From: Chryseobacterium nakagawai
GTDB taxonomy: Bacteria; Bacteroidota; Bacteroidia; Flavobacteriales; Weeksellaceae
Assembly: GCF_900637665.1 (NCBI RefSeq)
Contig: NZ_LR134386.1
Location: forward strand, 806,001-870,000
DNA: 64,000 bases
Direction: 5' to 3'
The notes beneath the pieces are model-generated. The model made no database searches and was not told where the DNA came from. It saw only the letters and a program-made list of their open reading frames with translations. Shown here piece after piece: positions 36,042-43,422 of this stretch. Position 1 is the stretch's first letter; each line of letters begins with the position of its first letter. Made by a program: the position numbers and the translations under genes.

Positions 36042-36287
36042 TTGAAGGAAAAATATTTTAAAATATTGATAATCATTTTGGTTATTTTAATCCCCATATT
36101 TTACTTTGGAATCATTAACACACAAGTTAGTTTAAAGTATGAAACCAATAATGCCGGGGACTGTATTTCACAAATAACCAAAAGAGATTTATGTCAGGAT
36201 ATAAGACAGAATAAAATATTGATTGTTGCAGATCTTGTTTTAATTGTTGTTTTATTAATGTTTAGAAGAAAAATAATAAGAGATTGA
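36042..36287 (+). CDS. Small two-TM membrane protein between paaC and paaD, unknown
   Basis: About 81 aa from a TTG start; no ATG is available, and an earlier start inside paaC is possible. An N-terminal hydrophobic helix (ILIIILVILIPIFYFGII) and a C-terminal one (ILIVADLVLIVVLLMF) flank a polar loop with GDC and DLC cysteines. The stop overlaps the paaD TTG start in TTGA, which argues for real translation and coupling. I do not recognise the family and know no such gene in standard paa clusters. It could alternatively be a decayed fragment. Confidence 0.5.
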   Translation: MKEKYFKILIIILVILIPIFYFGIINTQVSLKYETNNAGDCISQITKRDLCQDIRQNKILIVADLVLIVVLLMFRRKIIRD

Positions 36288-36748
36288 AAAATCCTTTAGA
36301 AATATTAGAACTAGTTCCCGATCCGGAAATTCCTGTAATTAACATTGTGGAGTTAGGAATTGTAAGAGAGGCACAAATCACAGGAGAAAACTCCTGTGAG
36401 GTGATAATCACTCCTACCTATTCAGCCTGCCCGGCAATGTTTACCATTGAAGAAGATATCATGAAGATCATGAAGGAAAACGGATGGGAAGCAAAAGTAG
36501 TCACCAAGATGTTTCCGATATGGACAACAGATTGGCTGACAGATGAAGCGAGAGAAAAGCTCCGTGCTTTCGGAATTACACCCCCCGAAAAAGGAGCCGA
36601 TGAACATCACATCGGGAAACCGAAAAAATGTCCACGTTGTGGCTCTGAGCACACCAAACAGATCAGCAGATTTGGGTCTACCTTGTGTAAGGCTTCTTAT
36701 CAGTGCTTAGACTGTCTGGAACCTTTTGATTATTTTAAATGTCACTAA
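36284..36748 (+). CDS. paaD: Phenylacetate pathway protein PaaD (DUF59, zinc ribbon)
   Basis: 154 aa. The N-terminal DUF59/MIP18-like domain (PDPEIPVINIVELGIV; Cys in YSACPA) is linked to iron-sulfur cluster assembly and is needed for epoxidase activity in known systems. The C-terminal zinc ribbon has CPRCGSEH and CLDC, ending FKCH. The start is TTG at 36284, the first start in frame. It overlaps the stop of the small membrane ORF by four bases, so expression is probably coupled to that ORF. Confidence 0.92.
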   Translation: MKNPLEILELVPDPEIPVINIVELGIVREAQITGENSCEVIITPTYSACPAMFTIEEDIMKIMKENGWEAKVVTKMFPIWTTDWLTDEAREKLRAFGITPPEKGADEHHIGKPKKCPRCGSEHTKQISRFGSTLCKASYQCLDCLEPFDYFKCH

Positions 36749-36757
36749 CAGATAAGA

Positions 36758-36861
36758 TAACAATAAGTCAAAGTATAATTTTAACTCTAAAGTTTACGGA
36801 CTATGCAAAACATAACGATGATAAGACTAGATTGTTAAATTGATAGACGGTTACATTGATT
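36758..36861 (+). repeat. Intercistronic inverted word arrays, TAACAATn family, eroded (paaD-paaG)
   Basis: The right array (36830-36861) is clear: GATTGTTA, AATTGATA, GACGGTTA, CATTGATT. The left (36758-36789) keeps the 8-bp phase but is degenerate: TAACAATA, AGTCAAAG, TATAATTT, TAACTCTA. It looks like an older copy of the element. Confidence 0.65.
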
Positions 36862-36905
36862 TATATTATTAAATTAGTACACTATTAAAAATAAAATACA
36901 AAACT

Positions 36906-37706
36906 ATGTATACACAACTCGATATTGAATCGCACTTTGACGGAAAGCTTAAAATCGCGTTTCTTAATCAGCCTGAAACAATGAACGCTCTTACTAAGCC
37001 GGCTTTAGGAGATCTGAAAGATTTCATTAAAGAATGCAGTGAGGATGAAACTGTAAGATGCGTTGCCATTTCCGGAAGAGGAAGGGCATTTTGTTCAGGT
37101 CAAAACCTTGAAGAAGCTTTTGCTGTAGGTAAAGAACACCATGATCAGGATATTATTAGAAAAATTGTGGTAGACTATTATAACCCATTGGTAATGGAAG
37201 TTACCCGTTGTAAAAAGCCGGTTATTGCCTTAGTAAACGGTCCTGCAGTAGGAGCGGGAGCAATGTTAGCATTAATCTGTGATTTCGTGTTGGCCAATAA
37301 CAAAGCTTATTTTGCGCAGGCATTTTCAAATATCGGTTTGATTCCTGATACAGGAGGTACTTATTTTTTACCGAAACTTTTAGGTAGACAATTGGCGAAT
37401 TATTTAGCATTCACAGGCAAAAAATTATCTGCTGAAGAATCTAAAGCTCATGGGCTTGTAGCTGAGGTTTTCTCTGAAGATGAGTTTGGACCAAAATCTA
37501 TGGAAATCCTTGAAAGAATGGCTAATATGCCAACAGCAGCGATTAAGCTAACAAAAAAAGCCTTTGCAAATTCATACAACAATACTTTAAAAGAACAATT
37601 AGAGCTTGAAGGTGATCTGCAACAGGAAGCTGCAGAAACAGAAGACTTCATAGAAGGTGTAAATGCCTTTTTAGAGAAAAGAAAACCTAATTATAAAGGG
37701 AAATAA
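36906..37706 (+). CDS. paaG: Ring-1,2-epoxyphenylacetyl-CoA isomerase PaaG
   Basis: Crotonase-fold enzyme of 266 aa that turns the epoxide into oxepin-CoA. Matches to PaaG include GRGRAFCSGQNL near residue 58, YYNPLVMEV, the oxyanion-hole GPAVGAGAMLAL and FSNIGLIPDTGG with the catalytic-type Asp. The C-terminus EGVNAFLEKRKPNYKGK is close to the PaaG consensus. The lack of the hydratase Glu in GAGAMLAL argues against PaaF. It may also act in the double-bond isomerisation of later beta-oxidation, as in E. coli. Confidence 0.88.
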   Translation: MYTQLDIESHFDGKLKIAFLNQPETMNALTKPALGDLKDFIKECSEDETVRCVAISGRGRAFCSGQNLEEAFAVGKEHHDQDIIRKIVVDYYNPLVMEVTRCKKPVIALVNGPAVGAGAMLALICDFVLANNKAYFAQAFSNIGLIPDTGGTYFLPKLLGRQLANYLAFTGKKLSAEESKAHGLVAEVFSEDEFGPKSMEILERMANMPTAAIKLTKKAFANSYNNTLKEQLELEGDLQQEAAETEDFIEGVNAFLEKRKPNYKGK

Positions 37707-37710
37707 TATT

Positions 37711-37814
37711 AATATAACAATTTACCAGTGTATCAGTTTACCAATACATATAAATGCTTCGGCAATTCAATTTTTTTGACAAAATTGTTACATTGGTAAA
37801 CTGATACGTTGTTA
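37711..37814 (+). repeat. Intercistronic inverted 8-bp word arrays, TAACAATn family (paaG-paaH)
   Basis: Left (37715-37746): TAACAATT, TACCAGTG, TATCAGTT, TACCAATA. Right (37783-37814): AATTGTTA, CATTGGTA, AACTGATA, CGTTGTTA. A 22-base stretch of the left arm (37711-37732) is identical to 33745-33766 in the paaE-paaA gap. The best pairing register is shifted by one unit, where 15 of 16 bases match. Confidence 0.85.
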
Positions 37815-37829
37815 CATTACTTTTAAACT

Positions 37830-38963
37830 ATGAATGTAGGAATTATCGGTGCCGGAACAATGGGAATCGGCATTGCACAAGTAGCCGCAACAAACGGATG
37901 CAAGGTTTGGGTTTACGATGCCAATCCGAAACAAGTAGAAACGGCAACCGTAGGTTTGGAAAAAACATTAACCAAATTGGTTGATAAGCAGAAAATTTCA
38001 ACAGAAAAAATGATTGAAATTTTAGCAAATATTTCCATTGCTACAGAATTGAAAGACTTCAAAGATTGTGAACTGATTATTGAAGCAATTATTGAAAACA
38101 AAGAAATCAAAACTAAAGTTTTTACAGAATTGGAAGCCTATGTTTCCGAAGACTGTATCATCGGTTCCAATACATCATCCATTTCTATCACCTCTCTTGG
38201 TGCAGAACTAAAGAAACCGGAGCGTTTCATCGGAATACACTTTTTCAATCCGGCTCCGTTGATGCCTTTAGTGGAAGTAATTCCATCCTTATTAACAGAA
38301 AAAACTTTAGCGGAAAAAATATACAACCTCATGAAAGAATGGGGGAAAATGCCCGTAATTGCTAAAGATATTCCAGGGTTTATTGTCAACAGAATTGCTC
38401 GTCCATATTATGGTGAAGCATTAAGAATTGTAGAAGAGAACATTGCAACACCGGAACAGGTAGATGAAGCAATGAAGACTTTAGGAAACTTCAAAATGGG
38501 ACCATTTGAATTAATGGATCTTATTGGTGTAGATGTAAACTTTGCCGTAACAACAACGGTTTATAAAGATTATTTCTATGATCCTAAATATAAGCCCTCT
38601 TTACTTCAACAGAGAATGTCTGAAGCTAAACTTCATGGCAGAAAAACAGGAAAAGGATTCTATGATTATAATGAAGGAGCTGTAAAGCAAGAAGCACAAA
38701 AAGATGATGCCCTTTATCAACAGATCTTTTTAAGAATCATTTCAATGTTAATCAATGAAGCTGTAGAAGCAAAAAGATTAGGCGTTGCCAATGATGAAGA
38801 CATTGAACTGGCGATGCAAAAAGGAGTTAATTATCCAAAAGGATTGTTAGGTTGGGGACTGGAAATCGGGTATTCAAAAATTTCTGAAACCTTACAGAAC
38901 CTTTACGACGAATATCAGGAAGAAAGGTACAGACAAAGTCCTTTGCTTCGTAAAATGAATTAG
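37830..38963 (+). CDS. paaH: 3-hydroxyacyl-CoA dehydrogenase PaaH
   Basis: NAD-dependent oxidation of 3-hydroxyadipyl-CoA to 3-oxoadipyl-CoA. 377 aa with the Rossmann motif GAGTMGIGIAQVAA at the N-terminus, the catalytic His in GIHFFNPAP near residue 135, and the helical C-terminal domain with GNFKMGPFELMDLIG. It has one and a half C-terminal domains, shorter than the 475-aa E. coli PaaH but usual for Bacteroidota. It lies between two inverted arrays of different word families. Confidence 0.9.
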   Translation: MNVGIIGAGTMGIGIAQVAATNGCKVWVYDANPKQVETATVGLEKTLTKLVDKQKISTEKMIEILANISIATELKDFKDCELIIEAIIENKEIKTKVFTELEAYVSEDCIIGSNTSSISITSLGAELKKPERFIGIHFFNPAPLMPLVEVIPSLLTEKTLAEKIYNLMKEWGKMPVIAKDIPGFIVNRIARPYYGEALRIVEENIATPEQVDEAMKTLGNFKMGPFELMDLIGVDVNFAVTTTVYKDYFYDPKYKPSLLQQRMSEAKLHGRKTGKGFYDYNEGAVKQEAQKDDALYQQIFLRIISMLINEAVEAKRLGVANDEDIELAMQKGVNYPKGLLGWGLEIGYSKISETLQNLYDEYQEERYRQSPLLRKMN

Positions 38964-38965
38964 AT

Positions 38966-39046
38966 AATTTGAGAATGTGCCAATTTGAAAATTGATTATA
39001 ACAGGTTTTCATTTTCAAATTTTCAAATTTATTTAATTTTCAAATT
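38966..39046 (+). repeat. Intercistronic inverted word arrays, AATTTGAA family (paaH-small ORF)
   Basis: Left (38966-38997): AATTTGAG, AATGTGCC, AATTTGAA, AATTGATT. Right (39014-39046): TTCAAATT twice, TATTTAAT, then TTCAAATT after a one-base shift. It ends seven bases before the next ATG. The word family changes here and stays the same for the next two gaps. Confidence 0.8.
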
Positions 39047-39052
39047 AATATT

Positions 39053-39367
39053 ATGAATATAGAAGAATTCAGAGCTGAATTGGAAACAAGGCTTCTCATT
39101 GAAAAACAGTATTTAACTGAGGAAGCTTCTTCCATGGATAGTCAGGACAGGCTTGAATTGCTGGGGAAGTTTAATGAAAAATACAGAACGTTAATTCAAA
39201 GACTAGCTAATGAAAATGGAATTGATTTAAACGCAATGTATGAAGGAGAAAACACCTCTGAAAACACCGATACCCACCTTTCATATGAACAGGTCATTTT
39301 AGGTAAAACAATGAGTGTTTACGATAAATTATCGGATGAATTGTACGAAGAAATAATAAACGAATAG
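39053..39367 (+). CDS. Hypothetical 104-aa acidic protein in the paa cluster
   Basis: Small soluble protein with predicted helical character and acidic composition. It has no signal, TM or cysteine motif and I do not recognise a family. It has the array-filled leader seen before paa genes and ends 5 nt before the paaI ATG, so it is co-translated with PaaI. A role linked to PaaI or to epoxidase assembly is only a guess from position. Confidence 0.7.
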   Translation: MNIEEFRAELETRLLIEKQYLTEEASSMDSQDRLELLGKFNEKYRTLIQRLANENGIDLNAMYEGENTSENTDTHLSYEQVILGKTMSVYDKLSDELYEEIINE

Positions 39368-39372
39368 TAGAA

Positions 39373-39786
39373 ATGAATCCAAGACAGTTAGCAGACTATA
39401 TGTTCAATCAGGATTATTTTTCCCAGTGGATGAATATCAAAATGATTGAGGTTAAAGAAAACTATTGCTTGATAGAAATGCCTATCAAAAAAGATATGAT
39501 TAACGGACTTAAAACCGTTCATGGAGGAGTAACGTTTGCTTTTGCGGATTCTGCACTGGCATTTTCTTCTAATAATACAGGAGATGCAGCTGTAGCTTTA
39601 AACTGCATCATCAATTTTACCAAAGCCGGAAAAGAAGGAGATATTTTCAGAGCAGAAAGTATTTTGGTGAATGATACCAGAAAAACAGCAGTTTATGATA
39701 TTAAGATCACTAATCAGAACAATGAGCTGATTGCTAAGTTTGTAGGAACAGTATATAAAATCGGGAAAAAAGTAACAGAATTATAA
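39373..39786 (+). CDS. paaI: Hotdog-fold acyl-CoA thioesterase PaaI
   Basis: 137-aa hotdog thioesterase that rescues CoA from stalled ring-hydroxylated phenylacetyl-CoA intermediates. The PaaI motif NGLKTVHGGVTFAFADSALAF (residues about 43-63) carries the helix with the catalytic Asp. VALNCIINFTKAG and the C-terminal FVGTVYKIGKK complete the fold. It starts 5 nt after the 104-aa gene. Confidence 0.92.
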   Translation: MNPRQLADYMFNQDYFSQWMNIKMIEVKENYCLIEMPIKKDMINGLKTVHGGVTFAFADSALAFSSNNTGDAAVALNCIINFTKAGKEGDIFRAESILVNDTRKTAVYDIKITNQNNELIAKFVGTVYKIGKKVTEL

Positions 39787-39788
39787 AG

Positions 39789-39888
39789 AATTTGAAAATT
39801 TGAAGATGGGGTAATTTGAAAATTATTGTATTCTTTAAATCTTACTATCAGACATTTTCAAATTCTCAAATAGTTTCATTTTCAAATT
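39789..39888 (+). repeat. Intercistronic inverted word arrays, AATTTGAA family (paaI-paaJ)
   Basis: Left (39789-39828): AATTTGAA, AATTTGAA, GATGGGGT, AATTTGAA, AATTATTG. Right (39856-39887): TTTCAAAT, TCTCAAAT, AGTTTCAT, TTTCAAAT. The reverse complement of 39857-39888 matches the left arm of the next gap (41104-41135) at 31 of 32 bases. Confidence 0.85.
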
Positions 39889-39894
39889 AAAATT

Positions 39895-41100
39895 ATGAAC
39901 AACGTATACATCATAGACTATGTCAGAACTCCTATTTCAAAATTACAGGGAGGATTATCAGAAGTAAGAGCAGATGATTTGGCAGCTATTGTTATCAAAG
40001 AAGTGGTAGCGAGAAACCCTGAAGTTCCAGTAGAGGAAATTGAAGATGTGATCTTCGGATGTGCTAATCAAGCAGGTGAAGATAATAGAAATGTAGCAAG
40101 AATGGGGCTTTTATTGGCTGGGCTTCCTTATAAAATAGGAGGTGAGACGGTAAACAGACTTTGTGCTTCAGGAATGTCGGCGGTAGCCAATGCTTTCCGC
40201 TCGATTGCAGCTGGAGAGGGAGAAATTTACATTGCTGGAGGAGTAGAGCATATGACACGTTCTCCTTATGTAATGTCTAAACCAAGTGCCGCTTTCGGAA
40301 GAGACAGTCAGATGTATGATACCACTTTCGGATGGAGATTTATCAATCCGAAAATGAAAGAAATGTATGGGGTTGACGGTATGGGCGAAACTGCAGAAAA
40401 TCTTGCAGACATGCACCAGATCAACAGAGAAGATCAGGATAAATTTGCCCTTTGGTCTCAGCAGAAAGCTACAAAAGCACAGGAAAGCGGAAGACTGGCG
40501 GAAGAAATTGTAAAAGTTGAAATTCCACAGAGAAAAGGAGATCCGATCGTTTTTGAAAAAGATGAGTTTATTAAACCAACCTCTTCTATGGAAGGATTAG
40601 GAAAACTTCGTCCAGCTTTCAGAAAAGAAGGAACAGTAACGGCCGGAAATGCTTCAGGAATGAATGATGGAGCCGCAGCATTGATCTTAGCCAGTGAAGA
40701 AGCAGTTAAAAAATATGGATTAAAACCAAAAGCTAGAATCTTAGGATCTTCTGTAGCGGGTGTAGAGCCAAGGATTATGGGAATTGGGCCTGTAGAAGCC
40801 ACTCAAAAACTATTAAAGAGATTAAATTTATCTTTGAATGATATAGACATCATTGAATTAAATGAAGCTTTTGCAGCACAAGCCTTAGCCGTAACAAGAA
40901 GCTTAGGATTGCAAGATGACGATGCAAGAATAAACCCGAATGGAGGAGCTATTGCCATCGGTCATCCACTAGGTGTTTCCGGAGCGAGAATCATCGGTTC
41001 TGCAGCTATGGAACTTCAGAAACAAAATAAAAAATATGCTTTGTGTACCCTTTGCATCGGTGTAGGACAAGGGTATGCAATGGTTATTGAAAAAGTATAA
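39895..41100 (+). CDS. paaJ: 3-oxoadipyl-CoA/acetyl-CoA C-acyltransferase PaaJ
   Basis: Thiolase of 401 aa that cleaves 3-oxoadipyl-CoA to succinyl-CoA and acetyl-CoA and can also act on the 3-oxo-5,6-dehydrosuberyl-CoA made earlier. The nucleophile Cys lies in NRLCASGMSAV near residue 88. GGAIAIGHPLGVSGAR gives the catalytic His and CTLCIGVGQG the second Cys. A general acetyl-CoA acyltransferase is the alternative, but the gene context supports PaaJ. Confidence 0.9.
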   Translation: MNNVYIIDYVRTPISKLQGGLSEVRADDLAAIVIKEVVARNPEVPVEEIEDVIFGCANQAGEDNRNVARMGLLLAGLPYKIGGETVNRLCASGMSAVANAFRSIAAGEGEIYIAGGVEHMTRSPYVMSKPSAAFGRDSQMYDTTFGWRFINPKMKEMYGVDGMGETAENLADMHQINREDQDKFALWSQQKATKAQESGRLAEEIVKVEIPQRKGDPIVFEKDEFIKPTSSMEGLGKLRPAFRKEGTVTAGNASGMNDGAAALILASEEAVKKYGLKPKARILGSSVAGVEPRIMGIGPVEATQKLLKRLNLSLNDIDIIELNEAFAAQALAVTRSLGLQDDDARINPNGGAIAIGHPLGVSGARIIGSAAMELQKQNKKYALCTLCIGVGQGYAMVIEKV

Positions 41101-41103
41101 ATC

Positions 41104-41188
41104 AATTTGAAAATGAAACAATTTGAGAATTTGAAAATGTTTAGTGGCATTATTAATTTTCAAATTAACTCATTCTCAAATTCTCAAA
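41104..41188 (+). repeat. Intercistronic inverted word arrays, AATTTGAA family (paaJ-paaY)
   Basis: Left (41104-41143): AATTTGAA, AATGAAAC, AATTTGAG, AATTTGAA, AATGTTTA. Right (41157-41188): TTTTCAAA, TTAACTCA, TTCTCAAA, TTCTCAAA. It ends nine bases before the paaY ATG. Confidence 0.85.
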
Positions 41189-41197
41189 TTAAAAAAT

Positions 41198-41791
41198 ATG
41201 AACATCTACTCATATCACGGTATCCGTCCCATTATAAAACCTTCTGCCTATATTCATCCACAGGCAGTGATTATCGGGAATGTGGAAATTGGTGAAGAAG
41301 TCTATATTGGTCCGAATGCAGTGATTCGTGGCGACTGGGGAAAAATTATTATTAAAGACGGAGCTAACGTTCAGGAGAACTGTACGCTTCATGTTTTCCC
41401 GAATATAGAAACCGTTTTAGAAGAATCAGCTCACATTGGACATGGGGCAATTATTCATTCCGGACATATAGGGAAAAATTGTTTGATTGGTATGAATTCC
41501 GTGGTGATGGATAAAGCTTATATTGGTGATGAAAGTATTGTAGGAGCTTTAGCTTTTGTTCCTGCCAACTTCAGATGTGAACCCAGAAAACTGATCGTGG
41601 GAAGCCCTGCAAAAATCATCCGTGATGTTTCCGATGAAATGATCCATTGGAAAACAGAAGGAACAAAACTCTATCAGGAATTGGCAAGAGAAGGTAAAAA
41701 TGCTATTCTTCCTTGTGAGCCATTCACTGAATACGTACAACAGATACCTACAAAAGTTGTAGATTACAGTATCTGGGATGATGTGAAATAA
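41198..41791 (+). CDS. paaY: Hexapeptide-repeat transferase family protein PaaY
   Basis: Left-handed beta-helix protein of the gamma-carbonic-anhydrase-like group, 197 aa from the ATG at 41198; longer frames run through the repeat array and are unlikely. Hexapeptide repeats extend from about residue 12 to 150. Metal-binding histidines are seen in AHIGHGAIIHSGHIG. PaaY in other bacteria is an accessory thioesterase that limits toxic ring-oxygenated CoA intermediates. The C-terminal tail has EYVQQIPTK. It is the last gene before the RAYT insertion. Confidence 0.85.
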   Translation: MNIYSYHGIRPIIKPSAYIHPQAVIIGNVEIGEEVYIGPNAVIRGDWGKIIIKDGANVQENCTLHVFPNIETVLEESAHIGHGAIIHSGHIGKNCLIGMNSVVMDKAYIGDESIVGALAFVPANFRCEPRKLIVGSPAKIIRDVSDEMIHWKTEGTKLYQELAREGKNAILPCEPFTEYVQQIPTKVVDYSIWDDVK

Positions 41792-41805
41792 ATATATTGT
41801 GATCT

Positions 41806-41838
41806 AAACCTAACAGGTTTCTAAAACCTGTTAGGTTT
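41806..41838. repeat. REP-like palindrome beside a RAYT gene; possible terminator
   Basis: A perfect 15-bp stem AAACCTAACAGGTTT with loop CTA lies between paaY and the RAYT gene. REP hairpins beside a tyrosine transposase of this kind form the known REPtron arrangement. It could also end paaY transcripts, though the T-run after it is short. Confidence 0.6.
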
Positions 41839-41864
41839 TAACAGAGTAGATATCAAATTAAAAA

Positions 41865-42437
41865 ATGGTTAATACAGAAAGCTTTCAATTCGAAGGAATA
41901 TATCACATCTTTTCTCATGTAAATGGGGAAGAAATTATTTTTCGTGAGGCTTCAAATTATCATTTTTTTCTGGAAAAACTTGATAAATATATTATTCCTG
42001 TAGCAGATATCTATGCTTATTGCCTGCTACCAAATCACTTTCATATATTATTGAGATTTAAAAGTTTTGATGATATTAATAATGAAAAGGAGCATTCATT
42101 TTTAATCAAGGCTTTCAGTGATTTGTTGAATGCTTATGCTAAAGCTTACAATAAGGTTTATAACAGAAAAGGTGCTCTTTTTCTTAATACAATAAAGAGG
42201 AAAAAAGTAAAGGATGAAAAATATTTATTAAAGGTATTGCATTATATTCATAACAATCCAGTAAATCATGGTTTTGTAAATGATATTAACGAATGGAAAT
42301 ATACATCATATAGTTCTTATATGAATTTATCTAAACCTAGTAAGTTAGAGAGAATGCAATTGATGGAATATTTTGATACAATAGAAGACTTTATAAAATA
42401 TCATGTTTCTAATGTAGAATATGATTGTATGGATTAA
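41865..42437 (+). CDS. REP-associated tyrosine transposase (RAYT, Y1/HUH family)
   Basis: 190-aa HUH single-strand endonuclease related to IS200/IS605 TnpA. The HUH pair is in LPNHFHILL (His58 and His60). The candidate nucleophilic Tyr is in the helix NAYAKAYNKVYNRKGALF (Tyr91 or Tyr95). The C-terminus LHYIHNNPVNHGFV followed by WKYTSYSSY is the standard RAYT ending. Unlike IS200, it has no terminal repeats; the palindrome at 41806-41838 is its likely REP. RAYTs are vertically kept, single-copy and disperse REP hairpins. Its position splits paaY from paaZ. Confidence 0.88.
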   Translation: MVNTESFQFEGIYHIFSHVNGEEIIFREASNYHFFLEKLDKYIIPVADIYAYCLLPNHFHILLRFKSFDDINNEKEHSFLIKAFSDLLNAYAKAYNKVYNRKGALFLNTIKRKKVKDEKYLLKVLHYIHNNPVNHGFVNDINEWKYTSYSSYMNLSKPSKLERMQLMEYFDTIEDFIKYHVSNVEYDCMD

Positions 42438-42480
42438 GAATAAAAATTTCTAAAACTAAACTAGAAGACAAAAATTAAAT

Positions 42481-43308
42481 ATGATTAAGAAAATTGCTCT
42501 TGTATGCAGCATGATGTTTGCGGTTAATTATACGGTTTCAGCCCAGACTGTTACTACAAAACCGCTTACGATAGGAGAAGTGAGGACTATTAAGTCTAAA
42601 ACACTGAATGAAGAAAGAACATTAAATATCTATCTTCCTCAAAATTTTGATAAATCAAAAGCCTACCCAATTATTTATCTTTTAGATGGAAGTATGAATG
42701 AAGACTTTATCCATGTTTCAGGATTGGTACAGTTTTTCAATCAAATGTATTCTATGCCGGAAACTATTGTTGTCGGAATTGCGAATATAGATAGAAAAAG
42801 AGATTTTACTTTCCACACGGATTTGAAAGATTTACAGAAAGATTATCCTACAACAGGACATTCTGATAAGTTTATTACTTTTTTTGAAAAGGAATTAAAA
42901 CCGTATGTTGAAAGTCAATTTAAAACAACAGATAAATATCTGTTCGGACAATCTCTAGGAGGACTGTTGGCAACAGAAATCCTATTGAAGAAGCCAGAAA
43001 TGTTTAACAATTACTTTATCATCAGTCCGAGTTTATGGTGGGATGATGAAAGTCTTTTAAAACAAGCTCCTCAATTACTTTCAAAATCTCGGGATACTAA
43101 GAAATTTGTTTATGTTTCCGTAGGAAAAGGAGAACATCCTGTGATGATAAAGGATGCTGAAGCTCTTTATGATGTTTTGCACAAAGCAGGAAAGAAAAAC
43201 TGGGCAGTAGAATATAAAATGATGGAAACAGATAATCATGCCACTATTCTCCACAGAAGCTTATACGAAGGATTAGTGAAACTGTTTCCGTATCAGGAAC
43301 CAAAATAA
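42481..43308 (+). CDS. Alpha/beta-hydrolase esterase (Fes/YbbA-like), exported
   Basis: 275 aa with a signal peptide ending near VSAQT. The serine hydrolase nucleophile is GQSLGG near residue 160; the Asp and His are probably in the C-terminal third (VGKGEHPV and DNHATI). PIIYLLDGS at the front matches the esterase D / enterochelin esterase-like group. Its substrate could be an ester or siderophore and is not evident. It is inserted in the paa cluster between the RAYT gene and paaZ, and probably unrelated to phenylacetate. Confidence 0.8.
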   Translation: MIKKIALVCSMMFAVNYTVSAQTVTTKPLTIGEVRTIKSKTLNEERTLNIYLPQNFDKSKAYPIIYLLDGSMNEDFIHVSGLVQFFNQMYSMPETIVVGIANIDRKRDFTFHTDLKDLQKDYPTTGHSDKFITFFEKELKPYVESQFKTTDKYLFGQSLGGLLATEILLKKPEMFNNYFIISPSLWWDDESLLKQAPQLLSKSRDTKKFVYVSVGKGEHPVMIKDAEALYDVLHKAGKKNWAVEYKMMETDNHATILHRSLYEGLVKLFPYQEPK

Positions 43309-43318
43309 ACTATAAGTG

Positions 43319-43409
43319 TAACAATATACCAATGTAAAAATGTAACAATTCTTTTCATGCCGAATACAGTAAGTATTTATTGGTAAACTATTAGATTGAT
43401 ACATTGTTA
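43319..43409 (+). repeat. Inverted 8-bp word arrays, TAACAATn family (esterase-paaZ)
   Basis: Left (43319-43350): TAACAATA, TACCAATG, TAAAAATG, TAACAATT. Right (43378-43409): TATTGGTA, AACTATTA, GATTGATA, CATTGTTA. It is the closest relative of the paaA-paaB element 8.5 kb away (30 of 32 in the left arm), although the loop sequences differ completely. Confidence 0.85.
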
Positions 43410-43422
43410 AATTAAATTCTAT

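Noticed and set aside
41144..41197. N-terminal extension of PaaY from an upstream start
   Set aside because: The extension is encoded by the repeat array and is not protein-like; the ATG at 41198 begins the conserved chain.
41865..42437. Intact IS200/IS605 insertion sequence
   Set aside because: The protein has the RAYT C-terminus, there is no partner tnpB and no IS-like left and right ends; only one REP-like hairpin is seen.
33741..43409. Word arrays as a CRISPR array
   Set aside because: Units are 8 bp and directly abutting, with no unique spacers, and each array is matched by an inverted partner. No cas genes are present.
33741..43409. Word arrays as ordinary intrinsic terminators
   Set aside because: The stems are AT-rich, long and imperfect, lack a terminal T-run, and lie between genes that must be co-expressed.
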